From contig JADJPD010000005.1 of the NCBI GenBank assembly GCA_016713435.1, positions 360,001 to 424,000 of the forward strand: DNA of 64,000 bases. Reading direction: 5' to 3'. Shown piece by piece: positions 57,201-64,000 of the stretch (position 1 is the first letter of the stretch; each line of letters starts with the position of its first letter). A program made the position numbers and the translations under genes. Source of the stretch: Gemmatimonadota bacterium (lineage in GTDB: Bacteria > Gemmatimonadota > Gemmatimonadetes > Gemmatimonadales > GWC2-71-9). The notes under the pieces were generated by a model that was not told the origin of the DNA, did not search any database, and saw only the letters and a list, made by a program, of their open reading frames with translations.

Positions 57201-57610
57201 AGCAGCAGCTCCTCCACCAGCGCGGGGCCCCGGGCCTCGAGCTCACGCGCGTGGTGCTCGTCGGCCGCGGCCAGCAGGTCGGCGCTGGTGCCGGTGGCGG
57301 CCGGCTCGAGGAGGCCGCCGAGGAAGCCCTGCCGGAACCCGCGCTGCTCCAGCGCCTGCGCCAGGGCGCGGGGCGCGTACCCGCGCGCGGCCCGCAGCCC
57401 GAGCACCGCGGCCAGCGCCGCGAGCAGCACCACCAGGCCCCACGTCGCCAGTACCCACCAGGGCTGCGCAAAGACGCCGAGCCGGGCGCCCCACGCCGCC
57501 ACGCCGAGCATCAGCGTGAGCCCGCCGAGCGCACCGAGGGCGTACGCCAGCGCGGAACGGCGGGCGCCGAGCGCGGAGAAGCGGGAGAGGACGAGGGCGG
57601 TGCGGCTCAT
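54299..57610 (-). CDS. DUF4175-family membrane protein with long Gln-rich coiled coil
   Basis: 1103 aa, ATG overlapping the DUF4159 stop (ATGA). Membrane helices near residues 20-45 and 50-75 and around 145-162 precede a beta-rich periplasmic region (about 170-470) with repeats of Ig-like strands (VSLTLGATEVERGDSVAVEAL; PLVVDASDDHGIARVVIESRR). From about 500 to 960 the protein is a long coiled coil rich in Gln, Ala, Glu and Arg. The tail ends with EELQALSPDERRRVTEYFRRLSGAP. This architecture is that of DUF4175/TIGR02302-type proteins, found beside DUF4159 genes in several phyla. Likely a periplasm-spanning structural protein; mechanism unknown. Confidence 0.88.
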   Translation of the reverse strand: MSRTALVLSRFSALGARRSALAYALGALGGLTLMLGVAAWGARLGVFAQPWWVLATWGLVVLLAALAAVLGLRAARGYAPRALAQALEQRGFRQGFLGGLLEPAATGTSADLLAAADEHHARELEARGPALVEELLLPMRKRILAGGALLATGLVVLATARPFTGRPALLFQPGEAWAATRAPVSLTLGATEVERGDSVAVEALARGRQHAILWTRAPGETWKGQGLPLDSLGRARVVLGPLQGDLFLRLTSGGRTSDTLEVKVRMPAFLGTLAVVARYPRYLDLEDEPLPTDGDTIVVPEGTRLEVQGEATAELTTAGWDGGAARVPLDVSGTRFRGSFTPTGARTWTLALATASGDPLAGDTIRLPVVAVPDSGPRVEVPVPGQDTLVPFSLVVPLVVDASDDHGIARVVIESRRISRLGLADPVRTEVLPLPEGARDRVILPYQLDLNRRNLVPGDSLRFTIRALDNAPRPHTGSSREFVLRLPTASEMRDAARTAADEVGRRLDSIAEAGKQLERQTEDLAQERPRETGQQDGNGSNDALSYENAKRAESVAQQQERLLQEAEQVQQALDELQQSAEAAGINDPAFQERLREIQEQLDRALTPELRERLAELQRALQELDPERTREALERLADAQKQLREALERSRELFERAALEGDMANLSKEAEELAQEQQQWSEQARQADSARTAAAERQLAERADSLAAGLQDVAKQMAEQSPERQQAIEQAAQQAQQAAEQMRQAAKSAQQGQRQQAQQQGQQAAKQLQPLSQQLDEQRTSMQGEWKQEVVEALDRVLADASRLAERQLDVNERLRAGEASPQVRAEQGAIQEGVERLMQQMSDAAGKNALVGQQSSTALAAARDEMERAREALNNAAPNTREAGRRSGEAVDALNAAAHSLMRARGQVAGAGSGSGLQEAMEQMQQAAQQQGQIGQQSGGMLPMMGQGGSQMQEALRQLGQRQRAMAERMERLRAGGQVPGAGELADEARELARSLEAGRLDRQTVERQERLFRRMLDAGRTLQGQDEDERQERQSTAATGDSVRIPPALRRSLTDERLRYPTWEELQALSPDERRRVTEYFRRLSGAPRPADTADTPAPSKE

Positions 57611-58320
57611 CGCGGGCCCCCGAAGGTCACGGCGTAGGTGAAGAGGTTTACCCCCATCTGCAGCGCCGCCTCGTGCTTCTCGGGCGGGTCCCGGTGGACC
57701 TGCGGGTCTTCCCAGCCGTCGCCGAGGTCGCTCTGGTAGGAGTAGTAGACGGCCAGGCGCCCGTCGATGAAGAGGCCAAAGCCCTGCGCCGGCTTCTTGT
57801 CGTGCTCGTGGATCTTGGGAATCCCCTGCGGGAACTTGTAGACCAGGTTGTAGATGGGATGGGTGAGCGGGACCTCCACCAGCGGCTGGCCGGGGAAGAG
57901 CCGCGCCAGCTCACGGCGGATCGATTCGTCCATGCCGTAGTTGTCGTCGGCGTGGAGGAACCCGCCCTGCTGGAGGTAGCGGCGCAGCACGGCGAGCTCC
58001 GCATCACTCCAGTGCACGTTGCCGTGCCCGGTCATGTACAGGTAGGGGACGTTCCAGAGCTCGTCGTCGAGAAGCTGCACCACCTTCTCCCGCGGCGCCA
58101 CGCGCATCCCGGTCCGCTCCGCGATGGCGGCGAGAAGGTTGGGCAGGCTCGAGGGGTTGGCGTACCAGTCGCCGCCGCCGTCGTAGTGGAGCCGGCCGAT
58201 GGTCATGATGCCGGGCGGCGCCTCGCGCCGACTCCCCGCCGTGGCCACGCGCTGCGCCGCCAGCGGGCCCACGAGGAACCCCGCCAGCAAGACGGCACCT
58301 GCGATGCGTCCCCCGGTCAC
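57607..58320 (-). CDS. DUF4159 domain protein
   Basis: 237 aa, GTG overlapping the rsmI stop by 4 bases. A signal peptide (AVLLAGFLVGPLAAQ) is followed by the DUF4159 domain: IGRLHYDGGGDWYANPSSLPNL, LWNVPYLYMTGHGNVHWSDAELAVLRRYLQQGGFLHADDNYGMDESIRREL, PLTHPIYNLVYKFPQGIPKIHEHD and AVYYSYQSDLGDGWED. The fold resembles class I glutamine amidotransferases without the catalytic triad. The gene is conserved beside DUF4175 and MoxR/BatA-type loci in other bacteria, suggesting an envelope role. Confidence 0.9.
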   Translation of the reverse strand: MTGGRIAGAVLLAGFLVGPLAAQRVATAGSRREAPPGIMTIGRLHYDGGGDWYANPSSLPNLLAAIAERTGMRVAPREKVVQLLDDELWNVPYLYMTGHGNVHWSDAELAVLRRYLQQGGFLHADDNYGMDESIRRELARLFPGQPLVEVPLTHPIYNLVYKFPQGIPKIHEHDKKPAQGFGLFIDGRLAVYYSYQSDLGDGWEDPQVHRDPPEKHEAALQMGVNLFTYAVTFGGPR

Positions 58321-59150
58321 GGCAGTCCCATCACGATGCGATACGCCTCGTTGCGCGGGAGCCCGGTATCCTCCACCAGGCGTTGCACTGTGTCACGCTT
58401 GCTGAGTCCCCCGGCGAGCAGCTCGGCGGCGCGGGCGGCACAGTCGACTTCACTCATTGGGGGCTCCTCCACCGGGCCGCGGCCGGCCAGCACCACGGTG
58501 ATCTCGCCCCGGGGCTCGTTGGCCTCGTAGTACGGCGCCAGCTCGCCGAGGGTTCCGGCGCGGAATTCCTCGTACAGCTTGGTGAGCTCGCGGGCCACCA
58601 CCACCGGCCGGTCCGCCCCCGCCAGCGGCACCAGGTCCGCGAGCAGCGCCCCGAGCCGGGGCGGCGCCTCATAGAACACCACCGTCCAGGGCGACTGCGC
58701 CGCCTGCCGCAGGAACAGCTCCCGGTCCCGCCCCTTCCGGGGGATGAACCCGAGGAAGAGGTAGCGATCCGCCGGCATCCCCGAGGCCGACAGCGCCGTG
58801 CCCACCGCCGATGGCCCCGGGATCGGCACCACCCCGAATCCCGCCTCCCGCACCGTGGCGACGAGCGCCTCCCCGGGATCACTCACGCCCGGGGTGCCGG
58901 CATCGGTCACCAGGGCGACGTCGCGGTCCTCACCGAGGATCTCGAGCAGGGTCTCGGTGCTCCGCTCCGGCGAGTGGGCGTGGAAACTGAGCACCTTGGG
59001 GTTGGCGCCCACATGCTGGAGCAGCGTCCGCGCCCGACGGGTGTCCTCCGCCGCCACCACCGGCACGGTCCGCAGCACCTCCGCCGCGCGAGCCGAGAGG
59101 TCCCCGAGATTCCCGAGCGGGGTGGCAACGACATAGAGGGTGGCGGGCAT
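58317..59150 (-). CDS. rsmI: 16S rRNA (cytidine1402-2'-O)-methyltransferase
   Basis: 277 aa, the normal length. A tetrapyrrole-methylase-fold SAM enzyme that modifies C1402 in the ribosomal P site. Motifs: LYVVATPLGNLGDLSARA, VVAAEDTRRARTLLQH, VALVTDAGTPGVSDPG (SAM loop), VVPIPGPSAVGTALSASGM and YEAPPRL, then the C-terminal helical part SKRDTVQRLVEDTGLPRNEAYRIVM. A -10-like TAGATT ends six bases before the ATG, so the mRNA may be leaderless. First gene of the operon that continues with DUF4159. Confidence 0.96.
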   Translation of the reverse strand: MPATLYVVATPLGNLGDLSARAAEVLRTVPVVAAEDTRRARTLLQHVGANPKVLSFHAHSPERSTETLLEILGEDRDVALVTDAGTPGVSDPGEALVATVREAGFGVVPIPGPSAVGTALSASGMPADRYLFLGFIPRKGRDRELFLRQAAQSPWTVVFYEAPPRLGALLADLVPLAGADRPVVVARELTKLYEEFRAGTLGELAPYYEANEPRGEITVVLAGRGPVEEPPMSEVDCAARAAELLAGGLSKRDTVQRLVEDTGLPRNEAYRIVMGLP

Positions 59151-59156
59151 GGGCGG

Positions 59157-59162
59157 AATCTA
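59157..59162 (-). promoter_or_regulatory. Candidate -10 box of rsmI (leaderless)
   Basis: TAGATT on the minus strand, ending six bases before the ATG at 59150. No clear -35 was found, and there is no ribosome-binding site. Confidence 0.4.
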
Positions 59163-59540
59163 GCAGGGGCCGGGCGGCCTGACCCGCATCCTATGGATGC
59201 GGCCTCCGGCGCCATGGACGCAGAGGATGACGCGCCCCCACCGCCCCCGTCGCCTGAGGCCCGGGTCCGGGCCCAGGCGTTGGTGTGGATTTCTGTGGAG
59301 GACGATGTATTGAGTCCGGGGGGGCGGCAGAATGAGTCGGGGGGCCGCGGGATACGTCCGGGGGGTGGCGAGTTGCGCTCGGAGAGAGCCGAGACGCGTT
59401 CCGAACCTCGCGAGCCACGAGCCGGGGCTGGAGGAAGCGTGCCGGGTGTGGGGGCAAGCAGCAAGGGGAGCGCAGTCCCCGCCGCGCTCACCCGAAGTGC
59501 CGTCGGTCGCGGCCGGATCCCTCCGGCCGCCCCAGCGTGC
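59163..59540. other. Intergenic region without gene; hairpin and palindrome
   Basis: 378 bases between the trxA stop and the rsmI start with no supported gene. An 8-bp hairpin CCGCATCC-TAT-GGATGCGG lies at 59184-59202, and a degenerate copy of the palindromic repeat lies at 59510-59529, just after the trxA stop. Confidence 0.6.
59510..59529. repeat. Palindromic repeat copy 3 (CGGCCGGATCCCTCCGGCCG)
   Basis: Same outer arms as the copies at 43720 and 43803, with a changed centre, and preceded by CGTCGGTC as in copy 1. It lies 12 bases after the trxA stop, a position typical of REP-like elements. Confidence 0.55.
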
Positions 59541-59879
59541 TTACGACAGATGCTGCTGGATCTTCCCCTCGAGGATGGACTTGATCCGCGGATCGGCCCC
59601 GATGACGGTGTCCACGTGCTTGCCATCCTTGAAGAACATGATGGTGGGGATGGAGCGCACGTTGAAGCGGACGGCGGTGTCGGTGTTGGCGTCGGTGTCG
59701 AGCTTGGCGACCTTCACCTTGCCGGCGAACTGGTCGGCGATCTGCTCGACGACCGGCGCGATGGCCAGGCAGGGGCCGCACCAGGTCGCCCAGAAGTCCA
59801 CGAGCGCGAGGCCCTTGGCCTGCTCGATCTCGCTGGCGAAGTTGGCGGTCGTCAGGGTCACCACGTTGGCGCTGGCCAT
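59541..59879 (-). CDS. trxA: Thioredoxin
   Basis: 112 aa. Classic thioredoxin with WATWCGPC active site, cis-Pro loop SIPTIMFFKDGK, and DTDANTDTAVRFNV. AAAGGA lies about 10 bases before the ATG. A general cytoplasmic protein disulfide reductant. Confidence 0.96.
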   Translation of the reverse strand: MASANVVTLTTANFASEIEQAKGLALVDFWATWCGPCLAIAPVVEQIADQFAGKVKVAKLDTDANTDTAVRFNVRSIPTIMFFKDGKHVDTVIGADPRIKSILEGKIQQHLS

Positions 59880-59913
59880 GCGTTTCGGGTCCTTTCGTCT
59901 TGCCTTTGCGTTG

Positions 59914-59933
59914 GGGCCGACTATTGTCGGCCC
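59914..59933. promoter_or_regulatory. Inverted repeat in the trxA/epimerase divergent region
   Basis: A perfect 8-bp inverted repeat GGGCCGAC-TATT-GTCGGCCC between divergent genes, 35 bases before the trxA start. It could be an operator or an mRNA hairpin; no -10/-35 pair could be assigned. Confidence 0.4.
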
Positions 59934-60017
59934 GTACGGACGTTGAATGCGGTGATGCTTGAAGGAGGGCCGGCCGGGGCCGGGCCTCGCAGGTCAATCC
60001 TCGTTGCGGAGCTCCTC

Positions 60018-60413
60018 GTGACCGGACAGCCCGAGATCGCTCACATTGGCGTGGCCGTCGCGTCCATTGACGGCGCCCTTGCGTTCTATCGTGATGTGCT
60101 GGGAATGGTTCCCGGCCCGGCCGAGGAGGCGGACGGGGCGCGGATCGTCTCCCTGCACTTCGGCGGGCCGGAAGTCGAGCTCCTGGAACCCCGCTCGCCC
60201 GAGAGTCCGATCGCCAAATTCCTCGCGAAGCGGGGGCCCGGGATTCACCATGTCTGCTATCGCGTGCCCGACCTCGACTCGGCGCTCACGGCCGCCCGTG
60301 CGGCCGGGTACCGCCTGGTGGATGAGGTCCCGCGCGTCGGCGCGGGCGGGCACCGCATCGCCTTCCTGCACCCCAAGTCCACGGCGGGCATTCTCATCGA
60401 GCTGACCGAGTAG
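60018..60413 (+). CDS. mce: Methylmalonyl-CoA epimerase
   Basis: 131 aa from GTG 60018 (GGAG six bases upstream); ATG 59955 in the same frame would add 21 residues without similarity. Vicinal oxygen chelate fold in two halves: IAHIGVAVASIDGALAFYRDVLGM with metal His, HFGGPEVELLEP with metal Glu, GIHHVCYRVPDLDSALTAARAAG with the second His, and LHPKSTAGILIELTE with the last Glu. It interconverts R and S methylmalonyl-CoA in propionate metabolism. The mutase is not in this window. Confidence 0.93.
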   Translation: MTGQPEIAHIGVAVASIDGALAFYRDVLGMVPGPAEEADGARIVSLHFGGPEVELLEPRSPESPIAKFLAKRGPGIHHVCYRVPDLDSALTAARAAGYRLVDEVPRVGAGGHRIAFLHPKSTAGILIELTE

Positions 60414-60436
60414 CCCCACCGCGGCCCGCGGACGGG

Positions 60437-60916
60437 TCAGGGCGCCGGCGGTGCGCAGGCGCGGCCGGGCGTGCCCGCCACGGTGAGGTCGAGCCCCACC
60501 ACCAGCCAGCCGTAGTCCCGGGTTTCCACCACCGTCACCGGCAGCCGCTTGGTGCAGGTGGCGCCCTCGACGTCGGTGCGGGTGAGTTCCACCTGGACCA
60601 CGCGGCGATCGGGCTGGTCGCGGACCTCCTCGATGCCCGTGATGCGATACGGCGTCCGGCGCAGGAACAGCTGGGTGATGCCGAGGCGCTGTTCCCAGTC
60701 GGCGGGCTGGCGGGTCTTGGCGGCGGGGCCGTTCTTGGTGCCCCAGACCTGGCTCATGCCGGCGATATTGCTGTCGGCGACCGCCTGCATGAAGTTCCGG
60801 ACGGCGGCGTCGGGCGCGGCGGCCTTGCTGGGGGCCGGGGCGGGCCCGCTCGCCGACTGGCCACCCGAGCAGGCGAGCGCAAGGAGCACGAGCACCGGGG
60901 CGAAGCGCGGCGACAT
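60437..60916 (-). CDS. Small lipoprotein of unknown function
   Basis: 159 aa. ATG 60916 has GGAGG five bases upstream. Lipobox LALAC, then a Gly/Ser/Pro/Ala linker and a domain with DAAVRNFMQAVADSNIAGMSQVWG, an NTF2/DUF4878-like start, and VVQVELTRTDVEGATCTKRLPVTVVETRDYGWLVVGL. Divergent from pdxJ, convergent with the epimerase gene. Confidence 0.75.
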   Translation of the reverse strand: MSPRFAPVLVLLALACSGGQSASGPAPAPSKAAAPDAAVRNFMQAVADSNIAGMSQVWGTKNGPAAKTRQPADWEQRLGITQLFLRRTPYRITGIEEVRDQPDRRVVQVELTRTDVEGATCTKRLPVTVVETRDYGWLVVGLDLTVAGTPGRACAPPAP

Positions 60917-60954
60917 ACAGGCCTCCAGCGGGTGGCGGGGAGCAACGATGGCGC

Positions 60955-60983
60955 AACTTAAACGGGGCTCACAGGGCGGGCAA
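60955..60983 (-). promoter_or_regulatory. Candidate promoter of the lipoprotein gene at 60437
   Basis: On the minus strand, TTGCCC (60983 down to 60978), a 17-base spacer and TAAGTT (60960 down to 60955), 39 bases before the ATG at 60916. It overlaps the pdxJ start on the other strand. Confidence 0.5.
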
Positions 60984-61708
60984 TGATGCCGATGCGTCTG
61001 TACGTCAACATCGACCATGTGGCCACGGTGCGGCAGGCGCGGCGCACCGACGAGCCGGATCCGGTGGCCGCGGCGGCCCTGTGCGAGGCCGCGGGCGCCG
61101 ACGGGATCACCGCGCACCTGCGCGAGGACCGGCGCCACATCCAGGATGCCGACGTCATCCGGCTCGCGGGCGAGGTGCGCACGGTGCTCAACCTGGAGCT
61201 GGCCACGAGCGAGGAGATCGTGCAGCTGGCCGAGCGGCTCCGGCCGTTCCAGGCCACGCTGGTGCCGGAGCGGCGCGAGGAGGTGACCACGGAGGGCGGG
61301 CTGGACCTGGGGCACAATGTCCCCCGCCTCTCCGAGGTGATCCGCCGCCTGACGGGAGCCGGGATCCGCGTCTCGCTCTTCATCGACCCCACGCCGGAGA
61401 GCGTGGCGCGCGCGCGCGACCTCGGCGTGCCCGCCATCGAGCTGCACACCGGCCGCTACGCCCATGCGTGGCCGCACGCCGACGCGGCCCTCGTCGAGCT
61501 GGCGGCGGCCTCCGCCCTCGCCCGGCGGCAGGGGCTCGCCGTGCACGCGGGGCACGGGCTGACCTACCGGAACGTCCACCCGGTGGCGCGGATCGCCGAG
61601 ATCGAGGAGCTGAACATTGGCCACAGCATCGTCAGCCGGGCGGTGATGGACGGCATGGTGGTGGCCGTGCGCGAGATGCGCGAGGCGCTCCGGGCGGCGC
61701 GGCGCTAG
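60983..61708 (+). CDS. pdxJ: Pyridoxine 5'-phosphate synthase
   Basis: 241 aa, normal length. Condenses 1-deoxyxylulose 5-phosphate with 3-amino-2-oxopropyl phosphate to make vitamin B6. TIM barrel with LYVNIDHVATVRQARRTDEPDP, ITAHLREDRRHIQDAD, NLELATSEEI, LVPERREEVTTEGGLDL, VSLFIDPTPESV, IELHTGRYAHA, HAGHGLTYRNV and LNIGHSIVSRAV: all active-site motifs are present. ATGs at 60983, 60986 and 60992 are all possible; the first is given. Confidence 0.96.
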   Translation: MMPMRLYVNIDHVATVRQARRTDEPDPVAAAALCEAAGADGITAHLREDRRHIQDADVIRLAGEVRTVLNLELATSEEIVQLAERLRPFQATLVPERREEVTTEGGLDLGHNVPRLSEVIRRLTGAGIRVSLFIDPTPESVARARDLGVPAIELHTGRYAHAWPHADAALVELAAASALARRQGLAVHAGHGLTYRNVHPVARIAEIEELNIGHSIVSRAVMDGMVVAVREMREALRAARR

Positions 61709-61770
61709 CCCTCGCCCCGCCGCCCACGGCGCCCCGCGCCAAGTGGCCATCCCCGCGCGCGGCAAGGGGT

Positions 61771-61799
61771 TTGACCCGGACCCGGCCCGGTCCTACACT
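61771..61799 (+). promoter_or_regulatory. Sigma70-type promoter of the Hpt-like gene
   Basis: TTGACC (61771-61776), a 17-base spacer and TACACT (61794-61799): the best match to the sigma70 consensus in the window. It lies 27 bases upstream of the ATG at 61827. Confidence 0.65.
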
Positions 61800-61826
61800 A
61801 CAGGCATCCCCTTTCCGCGATCCGTG

Positions 61827-63727
61827 ATGACCCAGCCGCTCGGCATGGAAGATTTCTTCTCGCTCGAGGCCACGGAGTACCTCGACAAGCTGGCCGGCCT
61901 GGTGGCCGGGCCGGTGGCGCCGAGCGCGGATGAGGTCGTCCGGTTCACGCGGGCGCTCCGGGGGAGCGCGCTCATGGCCAACCAGGCGCCGATCGCGCGG
62001 GCGGCGAGCGGGCTCGAGCACCTGCTGCGCGGCTATCGCGACGGCCGGCGGCCGTGGGACCAGGAGCTGGGCGCGCTCACCCGCGAGGCGGTGACCACGC
62101 TCAAGGACCTGGTCCAGCGGGTGCGGGGCTGGGGGCTCGAGGAAACGGCCCGCGCCGAGCGCCTGGCGGCGCAGCTCGAGAGCGCCGCCGGCGGCGCCCG
62201 CGCCATCACCGCCCCCATGCCGGCGCTCAACGAGGTGGGCATCCGCGCCTTCCTGGCGCGGGAGGCCGCGGCCGTCGGGAGCGTCCTCGACCAGGCCTCG
62301 CGCACCCTCACCAGCAGCCCCACCAGCGACGTGGCGCAGGTCATCCTGCGCCGCATGCAGCCGCTCCGCGGGCTCGCCGCCCTCAACGACTACCCGCCGC
62401 TCCCCGACGTCCTCGACGGCGTGGAACGGACGGTGGGCGAGCTGGCCCGCCTCGAGCTCCGGCCCGAGCGCGCGGTGGCCCGCCTCGAGACGGCGGCGAC
62501 GGCGCTCGCGCGCGCCGCGCGCGATATCGCCGAGCGCGGCCGGCCGGATGCGGATGCGAGCGAGTTCCGCCACTTCGCCGAGCTGCTGCTCGCGCCGGAC
62601 GAGGGCGAGGCCCCGATCGTCCCCATCGAGTCCCTCTACTACGCGGGCGAGGATGGCCTGGTGGAGCGCCGCTCGGCGCATCACCGCGCCATGGGCGCCG
62701 GGATGGCCGCGGCCACGGTGGTGAGCCGGGGCGAGCACCTGTCGCAGAGCGCCGACGAGCTGGCCCACGCCGGCTCCGCCGCCCAGCGCGACATCCGGCT
62801 GCACACGCTGGTCTCCGACCTCCGCACGATGGCGGTGGACCTGCCGGCCGGCCTGGACCGGGCGGTCGAGGCGTTCGCCTCCGCGGCGCGCGCCGCCGTG
62901 GGACGCGGGGCCGCCGCCGCCGAGGCGACGACCTTCGTGAAGCTGCTGCTCGAGGGCGCCGACCTGCTCAAGGGCTTCACCGACGAGACCGAGCCGGTGG
63001 CGCTCGCGGCCCGCTTCGACCCGGTCATCGCCGCGCTGGACATGCTGGGGGCCCCGGTGCTCGCGCCGCCCGAGCCGGTGGAGACCCGCCCCGCCCCGCA
63101 GCCGGAGCCGCTGCCGGAGCGGCTGCCCGCCGACGTAGTGCCCATCGAGTCGCTGGCGCCGAGCGCGCCCGAGGACGACGAGTCGGACGTGGTACCGATC
63201 GAGTCGCTCTTCTATGACGAGCCGGAGCTGGCGGAGCCGCTGCCGGTGCCGGTGGTGGCGCCGTCGCTGCCGAGCCCGCGGGTCACCCCGCCGCCCATGC
63301 CGGCCATCACCGTGGTGCCGCCGGCCGCCGCCGCGCCCGCGCCGCCGGTTCCCGAGCCGACGCCCGTGGCCGCAGCATGGCCGGCCACGGCGGAGACCGA
63401 GGGGTGGGATCTCGCCGCCAGCTTCACGCTCTATGAGGCGCTGGTCGCCGGCGGGCGCGCGGCCGCGGCGCCCGCCGCACCGATGGCCGCGGTCGCGGTG
63501 GCGGCGCCGGAGGCGGCCGCCCGGCCCCAGCGGCTGCCCCCGAGGCGCCGGCCGAACCGCCGGTGGTGGACATTGCCACGATCCTCTACCGCGGCCGCAC
63601 CGCCGTGACCCGCGCGGCGGAGGTGCGCCGCGAGCTGGACCTCATCCTGGGCGGCCAGAAGACGGCGCCGCTCCAGCCCCTCGTGGACGAACTCGCCGAC
63701 CTCGTCGAACTCGCCTTCACCGACTGA
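61827..63727 (+). CDS. Hpt-like protein without the phospho-accepting His; repeated PIESL motifs (frameshift at 63537)
   Basis: About 633 aa after repair. The N terminus (EDFFSLEATEYLDKLAGLV...VVRFTRALRGSALMA) has the helical pattern of a histidine-phosphotransfer domain, but the position of the phosphorylated His before xxKGS is R42 and the Lys is Arg. Several more four-helix-type segments follow to about residue 420. The second part is Pro/Glu/Ala-rich and disordered-looking, with three copies of VPIESL (about 62616, 63135 and 63192). A small helical domain ends the protein (VVDIATILYRGRTAVTRAAEVRRELDLIL...). The frame breaks in the five-C run 63537-63541; a sixth C joins both parts. Perhaps an assembly scaffold in a signalling or motility pathway. 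Confidence 0.75.
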
Positions 63728-63734
63728 TCCTTCC

Positions 63735-64000
63735 GTGACCGCACCGCAGCCCGCGCGGCGCGCCCCGGTCTGGCAACTCCTGCTCGGGGTGGCCGTCTCG
63801 GGCGTGCTGCTCTACTTCTCGCTCAAGGGCATCCACTTCGCGGAGGTCTGGGCGCACGTGAAGACGGCGCGCACCGGCCCCATGGTGGTGGCCACGCTCC
63901 TGGCCACGTCCACCTTCGTGCTGCGCATCTTCCGCTGGCAGCTCCTGCTCCGCGGCGACGACGGGCGCCGGCTCCCGGTGGGCCCGCTGTGGCATGCCAT
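63735..64000 (+). CDS. Flippase-like (LPG synthase TM/UPF0104 family) membrane protein, 3'-truncated
   Basis: The frame opens with GTG 63735, seven bases after the previous stop, and runs off the window. The visible 88 residues contain membrane helices (WQLLLGVAVSGVLLYFSL; MVVATLLATSTFVLRIF) and the family motif RIFRWQLLLRG, typical of lysylphosphatidylglycerol synthase transmembrane-region or UPF0104 flippase-like proteins. Only the start is seen, so the subfamily is open. Confidence 0.8.
   Translation, partial: MTAPQPARRAPVWQLLLGVAVSGVLLYFSLKGIHFAEVWAHVKTARTGPMVVATLLATSTFVLRIFRWQLLLRGDDGRRLPVGPLWHA

Noticed and set aside
1..64000. Insertion sequences, phage genes or integron elements
   Set aside because: No transposase, integrase or phage structural gene was recognised; both tRNA genes are intact with no visible duplicated ends nearby.

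Overview
This window comes from a very GC-rich bacterial chromosome. The gene set fits a Gram-negative lineage with many secreted lipoproteins and c-type haem proteins, and my best guess is Gemmatimonadota or a relative. That assignment is an inference from gene content (DUF2723 membrane protein, DUF4159/DUF4175 pair, zinc-ribbon Ser/Thr kinases, Ig-like lipoproteins with a planctomycete-type cytochrome tail), because the window has no rRNA or other phylogenetic marker. Genes are packed tightly and many are joined by 4-base start/stop overlaps (ATGA or GTGA).

Layout from left to right. (1) 1-4864: end of valS, an Ig-like lipoprotein and selA, as one overlapping plus-strand unit. (2) 4922-10457: a minus-strand YfaP-like lipoprotein, then purN, purH and a large DUF2723 membrane protein. 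(3) 10625-25343: two paralogous giant lipoproteins, each a lipobox, a Big_2-like head, a tandem array of invasin-type (Big_1) Ig domains (about 26 and about 9) and a C-terminal single-haem c-type cytochrome domain. A convergent outer-membrane beta-barrel gene follows. (4) 25457-30172: two paralogous zinc-ribbon Ser/Thr protein kinases, one with a membrane segment and one fused to five Big_2 Ig-like repeats. (5) 30304-34789: tRNA-Ser(UGA) and a minus-strand ABC exporter/HlyD/TolC-type set whose ATPase motifs are degenerate. (6) 35265-38899: a non-homologous end-joining operon (Ku, LigD polymerase-phosphoesterase, separate LigD-type ligase), with a helically phased row of DnaA-box-like 9-mers upstream of ku. 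(7) 39118-43676: two lipoproteins, tRNA-Ser(GCU), gltX and a CapA-like protein. (8) 43837-51147: a minus-strand operon running from a JAMM-DinG helicase fusion through an FAH-family protein, an aminotransferase, a TonB-like N-terminal membrane protein and a small unknown protein to a YfaP-like lipoprotein. (9) 51269-59150: a minus-strand operon of rsmI, DUF4159, DUF4175, a TPR-type protein and a Tat-exported protein. (10) 59541-64000: thioredoxin, methylmalonyl-CoA epimerase, a small lipoprotein, pdxJ, a degenerate Hpt-like protein and the start of a flippase-like membrane protein.

Eight genes can be read as full-length only if a reading-frame break is repaired. Five of the breaks lie in short G or C runs, which points first to base-calling errors in a draft or long-read assembly. 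One, in the first giant gene, looks like a real or assembly-made internal deletion.

The most distinctive biology is the haem-tipped Ig stalk pair at 10625-23963. The JAMM-helicase fusion, the kinase-Ig fusion and the DnaA-box row next to ku come next. A recurring promoter form (TTGnnn, 17-18 bases, TAnnTT) can be seen upstream of several transcripts, and for purN and rsmI it implies leaderless mRNAs.
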